In this document: positions 58,745 through 64,000 of the stretch, one piece after another
Layout of the letters: each line of letters starts with the position of its first letter
Numbering within the stretch: position 1 is the first letter of the stretch
Assembly (NCBI RefSeq): GCF_900112175.1
Contig: NZ_FOYT01000001.1
Coordinates: forward strand, 992,001-1,056,000
Source: Halogeometricum rufum
GTDB taxonomy: Archaea > Halobacteriota > Halobacteria > Halobacteriales > Haloferacaceae
Length of the DNA stretch: 64,000 bases
Reading direction: 5' to 3'
Notes under the pieces: generated by a model
What the model was told of the DNA's origin: nothing
Databases searched by the model: none
The model's input: only the letters and a program-made list of their open reading frames with translations
Program-made: the position numbers and the translations under genes

Positions 58745-59524
58745 ATGGACTTCGACGTCCCGTCGCTCGGCCGCGCGGACGGCCCGTCGCTCGCGTCGCG
58801 ACTGCGGTGGCGTCTCCGCCGGCCGTTCTACGGCGCGTACTACGCGGTGACGCGCGCGAACCACGAGCGCGAACTGGTCGCCACGCGAAAGCGCGTCGGC
58901 GACGCGACGTTCCGGAGCTACGAACCCCTCCTCCGGCACGGCGACGACGTGCTGCTCGAACGCCTCCTCGACGCGGTGGCCCCCGGCGACGTGGTGTACG
59001 ACGTGGGCGCGAACACCGGCGTGTACTCGCTTGCCGTCGCCGCGAGCCACCCCGACGCGCGCGTCGTCGCCTTCGAACCGGACCCGGCGGTTCGGTCGCA
59101 CCTCGCGGCGAACGTCCGCGTCAACGACTTCGCCAACGTCGCGGTGCGGGGCGAGGGGGTCGGCGACGAGACGGGGACCCGCCGGTTCTTCCGGTCGACG
59201 TACGACGAACTCGGCTCGTTCGACGAGGCGCGAGCGAGCGCGTGGGAGGCGCGCGTCCGCGGCACCGTCGAGGTGCCGGTAGTGACGCTGGACGGCCTCG
59301 TCGCCGCCGGAACCCCGCCCCCGGACCACCTGAAGGTCGACGTGGAGGGCGGCGCGGCGGCGGTCCTCGCAGGCGCGCGGGCCGTCCTCGAATCGGCGCG
59401 GCCGACCGTCTACTTCGAACCGCACGACGAGAGCGAACGCCGCGCCGTCGCCGACGCTCTCGCTCCGCTCGGATACGAGATTCGCACCCGGCCCGATGGG
59501 TGGGTCTGTACGCCCGACGGCTAG
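58745..59524 (+). CDS. FkbM-family SAM-dependent methyltransferase
   Basis: 259 residues. A helical N-terminus (about 1-75) is followed by the Rossmann methyltransferase core: motif I VVYDVGANTGVYSLAVA, acidic end of strand 2 in VVAFEPDP, and LKVDVEGGAAAVLAGA near the end, typical of FkbM proteins that methylate sugars or other small groups. Follows the lipid kinase by about 75 bases and may act in glycan or lipid modification. Substrate unknown. Confidence 0.85.
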   Translation: MDFDVPSLGRADGPSLASRLRWRLRRPFYGAYYAVTRANHERELVATRKRVGDATFRSYEPLLRHGDDVLLERLLDAVAPGDVVYDVGANTGVYSLAVAASHPDARVVAFEPDPAVRSHLAANVRVNDFANVAVRGEGVGDETGTRRFFRSTYDELGSFDEARASAWEARVRGTVEVPVVTLDGLVAAGTPPPDHLKVDVEGGAAAVLAGARAVLESARPTVYFEPHDESERRAVADALAPLGYEIRTRPDGWVCTPDG

Positions 59525-59540
59525 TCGCTCGCGACGGTGG

Positions 59541-60275
59541 TCACTCGTCGAGGACGAACTCCACGCGCTCCTCGGTCGCCCCCTGCGTCCGGCGGCCCGT
59601 CACCTCGACCGCTCCTATCTCCGCCGTGTCGGCGACGTGCGTCCCCGCGCAGGCCGTGCGGTCGAACGGCGGGTCGTCGTCGCTCGCGCCGGCGACTTCG
59701 ACGATGCGGACCTCGGTGATGGAGTCCGGCAGCAGGTGGATGCGCGTCCGCGCCGTGTCCAGCGACTCCTCGGCCGCCTCACGGTCCATCACGTGCCAGC
59801 GAACGGGCCGCGCGTCGGCGACGAGTTCGTTCAGTCGCGACTCGACGGCATCGAGGTCGCTCCGCTCGAACCGATCGTACGCGCAGTCGAGGTGCGCGTG
59901 GTCGTCGTACAGTTGGTTGCCCGTCGTCTCGGCGTCGTACTCGTCCAAGAGGACGGCCGACAGCAGGTGCTGGGCGGTGTGGTAGCGCATGTGGGCGCGT
60001 CGGCGGTCCCAGTCGAGTTCGCCCGTCACGGCCGTCCCCGGGTCCGGCGGGTCGCCGTCGAGCGTGTGGAGAATCTCGCCTCGCTTCGTCACGTCCGTGA
60101 CGCGCCACTCGCGGCCCTCGTCGTCGCGGAGGGTGCCGGTGTCGTTCGGTTGCCCGCCGCCGGTCGGGTAGAAACAGGTCCGGTCGAGGACGACCCGGTC
60201 GCCGGCGACGGACGCGACGGTCGCCTCGAACGACCGTCGGGCGGTGTCTTCGAAGTAGAGGGGTTCGCTCGGCAT
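59541..60275 (-). CDS. alaX: Alanyl-tRNA editing protein AlaX
   Basis: Free-standing editing enzyme that removes serine or glycine wrongly attached to tRNA-Ala. 244 residues. Zinc site H99-x3-H103 in HTAQHLL plus the later C-x3-H in CAGTH; the GGGQPNDTG loop (39-47) is the family motif. Length fits the AlaX-M class with an N-terminal extension. Convergent with the FkbM gene. Confidence 0.93.
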   Translation of the reverse strand: MPSEPLYFEDTARRSFEATVASVAGDRVVLDRTCFYPTGGGQPNDTGTLRDDEGREWRVTDVTKRGEILHTLDGDPPDPGTAVTGELDWDRRRAHMRYHTAQHLLSAVLLDEYDAETTGNQLYDDHAHLDCAYDRFERSDLDAVESRLNELVADARPVRWHVMDREAAEESLDTARTRIHLLPDSITEVRIVEVAGASDDDPPFDRTACAGTHVADTAEIGAVEVTGRRTQGATEERVEFVLDE

Positions 60276-60454
60276 CTGATGGCCTCAGTACGACCGCAGG
60301 GAGTAAGGTCCTTCGGTCGCCGTACGGGCGTCGGGCGGTCCGCGCGCCGCCGAGCAATGGTTTCGCTCGTCGTAACGCCTAAGAGCGGAACAACCATTAA
60401 TTCGGGTAATGAATACGAACGCGAACGTTCGAACTTCCCTCCAACGTGTCGATC

Positions 60455-60460
60455 GGAGGT
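60455..60460 (+). promoter_or_regulatory. Shine-Dalgarno site selecting the HD-protein start
   Basis: GGAGGT six bases before the GTG at 60467; preferred over the in-frame GTG at 60446, which would lie upstream of it. A 10-bp palindrome CGAACGTTCG at 60422-60431 lies in the leader and may be an operator. Confidence 0.5.
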
Positions 60461-60466
60461 GGCACT

Positions 60467-61156
60467 GTGGGCGTTGAAATAAAGGAATCTCCCGTGTCCG
60501 CCGAGGAGTTCGAGACGATGCAGCGATTCGTCGAGGACTACCTCGCCGCCAGCGTGGAGAACGAAGACGACGGCGGCCGCATGCGGTGGTATCCGTGGCA
60601 CAGCGCGGAGTACCGGTTCAACCACATCCTCAACGTCGTCGACCTCGCCTCGAAGATAGCCGAACGCGAGGGGGGAGACGTGGACGTCGTCCGCGTCGCC
60701 GCCCTGTTCCACGACATCGCCAAACTGGAGGCCGACCAGGAGGTCCACGCCGAGGAGGGCGCGCGCGTCGCCCGCGAGTACCTCACGTCGCACGGCGACT
60801 TCCCGCAGTCGTTCGTCGAACAGGTGTGTCAGGTCGTCGCCGACCACTCCTATCAGGGGTCGCTGGAGGACGTGACGCTGGAGACGCGGTGTCTCATCGA
60901 GGCGGACATCCTCGACAAAGTCGGCGCGAACGGCACCGTCCTGATGCTCCTCCGCATGGGCTACGAGGCGCGCACCCACATGGACGCCTCCGAGATGGTC
61001 GAACGCGTCCTCGAACGCGGGCACGCCGCGACGGACCGCATCGAGAGCGACAGCGCGGAGAGCATCGCCCACCAGCGACTCAAGCGGGTCAAGTGGTTCC
61101 GCGAGTGGTTGGAGGAGGAGGTCCCCGGCATGGACCACGACGAGTTCGGGGACTGA
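60467..61156 (+). CDS. HD-domain metal-dependent phosphohydrolase
   Basis: 229 residues. The HD motifs run H in FNHILNVV, HD in ALFHDIAKLE, a later DHS in VADHSYQ, and D in EADILDKVG. Resembles the archaeal HD hydrolases that act on nucleotides. No second domain. The start is set by a ribosome site; the upstream region is AT-rich with TAATTC near 60399, likely the promoter. Substrate not known. Confidence 0.85.
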   Translation: MGVEIKESPVSAEEFETMQRFVEDYLAASVENEDDGGRMRWYPWHSAEYRFNHILNVVDLASKIAEREGGDVDVVRVAALFHDIAKLEADQEVHAEEGARVAREYLTSHGDFPQSFVEQVCQVVADHSYQGSLEDVTLETRCLIEADILDKVGANGTVLMLLRMGYEARTHMDASEMVERVLERGHAATDRIESDSAESIAHQRLKRVKWFREWLEEEVPGMDHDEFGD

Positions 61157-61254
61157 GGCGACGGGCGCGTGCGGCGGTCGACCGAGACGCGGGCGACAGT
61201 GATGCCCGCGACCGAGACGGCCGCGAACGGCATGCGGCCGAGTGACGCCGACAT

Positions 61255-62247
61255 CTACAGCGTGTCCAGAATCTCCAGCACCGACTCCTCGGCGTCGCGG
61301 CCGGGGTCCCACTCGGAGCCGTCGCGGTCGGAGTCGCGGTGGTCGTCCACCGACGCCGCCATCGCCTCGTCGAGGGGGGTGGAATCCCAGCCCAGGTCGG
61401 CCAGTTTGTTCGTGTCGAGGACGTGCGGGTAGTCCCGGTAGAGGACGAAGTCGTCCGCGGAGAGGTCGGCGGCGGCGAGTTCTCGTTCGCCCGCGTGGAC
61501 GACTTCGACGGTTGTGTCGGCCGCCTCGGCTATCAGGTCCACCATCTCCTCCAGCGTGACGAGTCGCCGGTCGCCGACGTTGTACGCCTCGCCGGGCGTC
61601 CCGCGTTCGGCGACGACGCGGAGCGCACTCGCCACGTCCTTCACGTACGCGCGGTGCCAGACGTTCATCCCGTCGCCGGGGACGACGACGCGGTCGGACG
61701 TCTCGACCCGGTCTATCCAGTAGTCCAGTCGCTCCGTGTAGTCGTCGGGGCCGTAGACGATGCACGGGCGGACCGACATCGCGTTCACGCCGTCCATCGC
61801 GGCGTCGAAGACGATGCGGTCGCCCTCGGCCTTCCGCGGCCCGTAGGACTCCGAGGAGTCTGACTCGGCCTGTTCGGGCGTGCAGTCGCACAGCGGTGTC
61901 TCGCCCTCACGCTTCGGAATCTCCTCGCGGCTGTACGCCGCACCGCTGGAGATGTAGACGTAGGCGTCCACGTCGGCGAATATCTCGACGGCCGCCTCCA
62001 CGTCCGCGGGGTGGTACGCCACGCAGTCGACCACGACGTCCGGTTCGACGGAGAGTTTCGCGGCCTTCAGCGCCGTGTCGTCCGTCCGGTCGCCCTCGAC
62101 GTGGGTGACCCGGTCGTCCTCGGCGAACGGGTTCTCGTGGTTGCCGCGGTTGAAGATGGCGACGTCGTAGCCGTGGTCCAACAGGTCGTCGACGGCGTGC
62201 CGGCCGATGAAGCGCGTCCCGCCGACGACGAGTGCGGTGTCGGTCAT
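61255..62247 (-). CDS. NAD-dependent epimerase/dehydratase (extended SDR)
   Basis: 330 residues. Nucleotide-binding GGTRFIG near the N-terminus, then the active-site serine region YISSGAAYS and Tyr-x3-Lys in SYGPRKAEGD, followed by RPCIVYGPDDY. The C-terminal half binds a sugar nucleotide in relatives. Could make a UDP-sugar for surface glycans, but the partner enzymes are not next to it. ATG at 62247 begins the family's first strand. Tail is acidic. Confidence 0.88.
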   Translation of the reverse strand: MTDTALVVGGTRFIGRHAVDDLLDHGYDVAIFNRGNHENPFAEDDRVTHVEGDRTDDTALKAAKLSVEPDVVVDCVAYHPADVEAAVEIFADVDAYVYISSGAAYSREEIPKREGETPLCDCTPEQAESDSSESYGPRKAEGDRIVFDAAMDGVNAMSVRPCIVYGPDDYTERLDYWIDRVETSDRVVVPGDGMNVWHRAYVKDVASALRVVAERGTPGEAYNVGDRRLVTLEEMVDLIAEAADTTVEVVHAGERELAAADLSADDFVLYRDYPHVLDTNKLADLGWDSTPLDEAMAASVDDHRDSDRDGSEWDPGRDAEESVLEILDTL

Positions 62248-62364
62248 ACGACCCACTCTGCGGGCCGCGGTGAAAAGTGTGGAAGTACCGGAGTCGGCTA
62301 CCGGGAGTGGGCGGCGTCCCGGGCGGCCTCTCCCCGTGCAAGTCCGGTCAGCGCCGCAGTCCGC

Positions 62365-64000
62365 TCAGTCGTCGCTGGTCTGCGCCAGCGTCCCGGACTC
62401 GCCGTCGGGCGAGACGGCCGACGCCGACTCGGGGAGTTCGCGCCGCACGTCCGCCTCGGCGCGTTCCGCGACGATGTCGGCGTAGGCGTCGGGCATCACC
62501 TTCACGAAGTCGTCCACGACGCTCGCCCAGTCGTCGAGCATCCACGACGCGCGCTCGGAGTCGGTGTACGCCGCGTGGTTCTCAACGAGACGGTGCAGCA
62601 TCGCCTCGTCGGAGTCGTCGAGTGCGTCCGAGAGCGACACCATGCCGGTGTTCGCCTTCGCCTCGAACTCGTCGTCGGGGTCGTACACGTACGCGACGCC
62701 GCCGGACATCCCCGCGGCGAAGTTGCGGCCGGTGTCGCCGAGGACGGCGACGACGCCGCCGGTCATGTACTCGCAGCCGTGGTCGCCGACGCCCTCGACG
62801 ACCGCTTTCACGCCGGAGTTGCGGACGCAGAAGCGCTCGCCCGCGACGCCGTTGACGTACGCCTCGCCCTGCGTCGCCCCGTAGAAGGCGACGTTGCCGA
62901 CGAGGACGTTCTCGTCGGCCTCGTAGGCGGCCGTTTCGGGCGTCGTGACGACGACTTTCCCGCCGGAGAGTCCCTTGCCGACGTAGTCGTTCGACGCGCC
63001 CGAGAGGCGCATCGTCACGCCGCTGGCGAGGAACGCGCCGAACGACTGGCCGGCGACGCCGGAGAACTCACAGCGGATGGTGTCGTCAGCGAGTCCCTCG
63101 CCGCCGTATCGGTTCGATATCTCGTTCGACAGCATCGCGCCGATGGCGCGGTCCACGTTCGACACCTCGCGGCGAATCTCGACCGGTTCGCCGCGTTCGA
63201 GCGCCGGTTCGGCCGCCTCGACGAGTTCGTGGTCGAGGCTCTCGGCCACGTCGCTGTGCGCCTGTTCTTCGGTCTTGTAGCGCGCGCCCGAGGCGGGCTC
63301 GGCGATGACCGACGAGAGGTCGAGATGCTTGGCCTTCTCGTGGTCCGTCTCGCGCTGGGAGAGCAGCGAGGGGCGGCCGATCATCTCCTCGACCGACCGG
63401 AAGCCGAGTTCGGCCAGTATCTCGCGGAGTTCCTCCGCGATGAACGTCATGTAGTTGATGACGTGGTCGGGCTGGCCGGGGAAGCGCTTGCGCAGGTCCT
63501 CCCGCTGGGTGGCGACGCCGACCGGACAGGTGTTCTCGTGGCACTGTCGGGCCATCACGCAGCCCGAGGTGACGAGCGATGCCGTCCCGAAGACGTACTC
63601 CTCGGCGCCGAGGAGGGCGGCGACGGCCACGTCGCGACCCGTCTTCATGCCGCCGTCGGCGGTGACGCGGATGCGCGAGCGCAGGTTCGTCGCGCGGAGC
63701 ATCTGGTTGGCCTCCGCGAGTCCGAGTTCCCACGGCAGGCCGGCGTTCTTGATGGACGTCTTCGGCGACGCGCCGGTGCCGCCGTCGTGGCCCGAGATGT
63801 GGACCACGTCGGCGTTCGCCTTCGCGACGCCGGCGGCGATGGTGCCGATGCCGGCTTCGGAGACGAGTTTCACGTTGACGTCCGCGTCGGGGTTGGCAGA
63901 CTTCAGGTCGTGGATGAGCTGCTTGAGGTCCTCGATGGAGTAGATGTCGTGCAGCGGCGGCGGCGAGATGAGACCGACGCCCGGCGTCGCGAAGCGGACG
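62365..64000 (-). CDS. gltB: Glutamate synthase large subunit, 3' part (gene continues past the window end)
   Basis: Converts 2-oxoglutarate and glutamine to glutamate. About 545 C-terminal residues are visible, enough to include part of the FMN barrel (SPPPLHDIYSIEDLKQLI, HISGHDGGTGASP), the 3Fe-4S cysteines in CVMARQCHENTCPVG, and the C-terminal GXGXG beta-helix domain (GVAGQSFGAF, GGKVVV, GGVVAVLGDTG). The N-terminal amidotransferase domain is outside. Ends in an acidic tail. The long open frame starting at 63873 is internal, not the true start. Confidence 0.95.
   Translation of the reverse strand, partial: VRFATPGVGLISPPPLHDIYSIEDLKQLIHDLKSANPDADVNVKLVSEAGIGTIAAGVAKANADVVHISGHDGGTGASPKTSIKNAGLPWELGLAEANQMLRATNLRSRIRVTADGGMKTGRDVAVAALLGAEEYVFGTASLVTSGCVMARQCHENTCPVGVATQREDLRKRFPGQPDHVINYMTFIAEELREILAELGFRSVEEMIGRPSLLSQRETDHEKAKHLDLSSVIAEPASGARYKTEEQAHSDVAESLDHELVEAAEPALERGEPVEIRREVSNVDRAIGAMLSNEISNRYGGEGLADDTIRCEFSGVAGQSFGAFLASGVTMRLSGASNDYVGKGLSGGKVVVTTPETAAYEADENVLVGNVAFYGATQGEAYVNGVAGERFCVRNSGVKAVVEGVGDHGCEYMTGGVVAVLGDTGRNFAAGMSGGVAYVYDPDDEFEAKANTGMVSLSDALDDSDEAMLHRLVENHAAYTDSERASWMLDDWASVVDDFVKVMPDAYADIVAERAEADVRRELPESASAVSPDGESGTLAQTSDD

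Overview
The window is chromosomal DNA of an extremely halophilic archaeon (class Halobacteria). Support comes from the very high GC content, strongly acidic predicted proteins, TATA-type promoters about 30 bases before start codons (many leaderless), Tat-type signal peptides on secreted proteins, and archaeal marker genes: sn-glycerol-1-phosphate dehydrogenase, the proteasome-activating ATPase PAN, Mre11-Rad50, and a family B DNA polymerase with an intein. The overall set resembles Haloferax or Halogeometricum-like genomes, but the genus cannot be fixed from the sequence alone.

Layout. 1-6.4 kb: 5' part of PEP synthase, a small Zn-finger protein, a J-domain membrane protein, an HTH regulator, a phosphoesterase, an FAD amine-oxidase-like protein, and an inorganic pyrophosphatase carrying a Tat signal. 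6.4-13.3 kb: a threonine-synthase-like protein lacking the catalytic lysine, a metal-responsive DtxR/MntR regulator coupled to a GDT1-type cation transporter, a LysE exporter, G1P dehydrogenase, a DUF420 protein and a glycosyltransferase. 13.3-16.5 kb: a CxxC mini-protein, a CopD-like membrane protein with a membrane partner, a halocyanin and an M42 aminopeptidase. 16.6-27.4 kb: an MTH865-like protein, a GIY-YIG-like protein, an S9 peptidase, a GAF/PAS sensor, methylmalonyl-CoA mutase small subunit plus MeaB, an alpha/beta hydrolase, a thiolase/DUF35 pair, an M28 peptidase and an NAD-kinase-like protein.

27.5-33 kb is a respiratory block. A split, b6f-like cytochrome b pair lies in one run with a halocyanin and several small membrane proteins, and no Rieske gene is visible. 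33-38.8 kb: an 18-bp tandem repeat, endonuclease III, a large PAS/GAF histidine kinase, a 41-residue membrane protein, PAN and a winged-helix regulator. 38.8-48.8 kb is a DNA repair and replication block: a small hypothetical protein, Mre11 and Rad50 in one operon, three small haloarchaeal proteins, and DNA polymerase B interrupted by a homing intein at its catalytic YGDTD motif. 48.9-52.6 kb: sufCBD for Fe-S assembly. 52.7-64 kb: a trehalose-synthase-like GH13 enzyme, a ferritin-like protein with a second, ligand-altered DtxR regulator, a Zn-ribbon protein, tRNA-Gln(UUG) followed by a decayed copy of its own 3' end, an amino-acid permease, a lipid kinase, an FkbM methyltransferase, AlaX, an HD hydrolase, an epimerase and the 3' part of glutamate synthase.

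Most genes are ordinary core genes. Items that deserve a second look are the exported pyrophosphatase, the lysine-less threonine synthase homologue, the NAD-kinase homologue without its GGDG motif, the halocyanin/cytochrome b cluster, the asymmetric GDT1 transporter, the two contrasting DtxR sensors, the GIY-YIG-like protein, the tRNA remnant, and two short leader ORFs that end on the start codon of the following gene. No CRISPR array, insertion sequence or prophage was seen.
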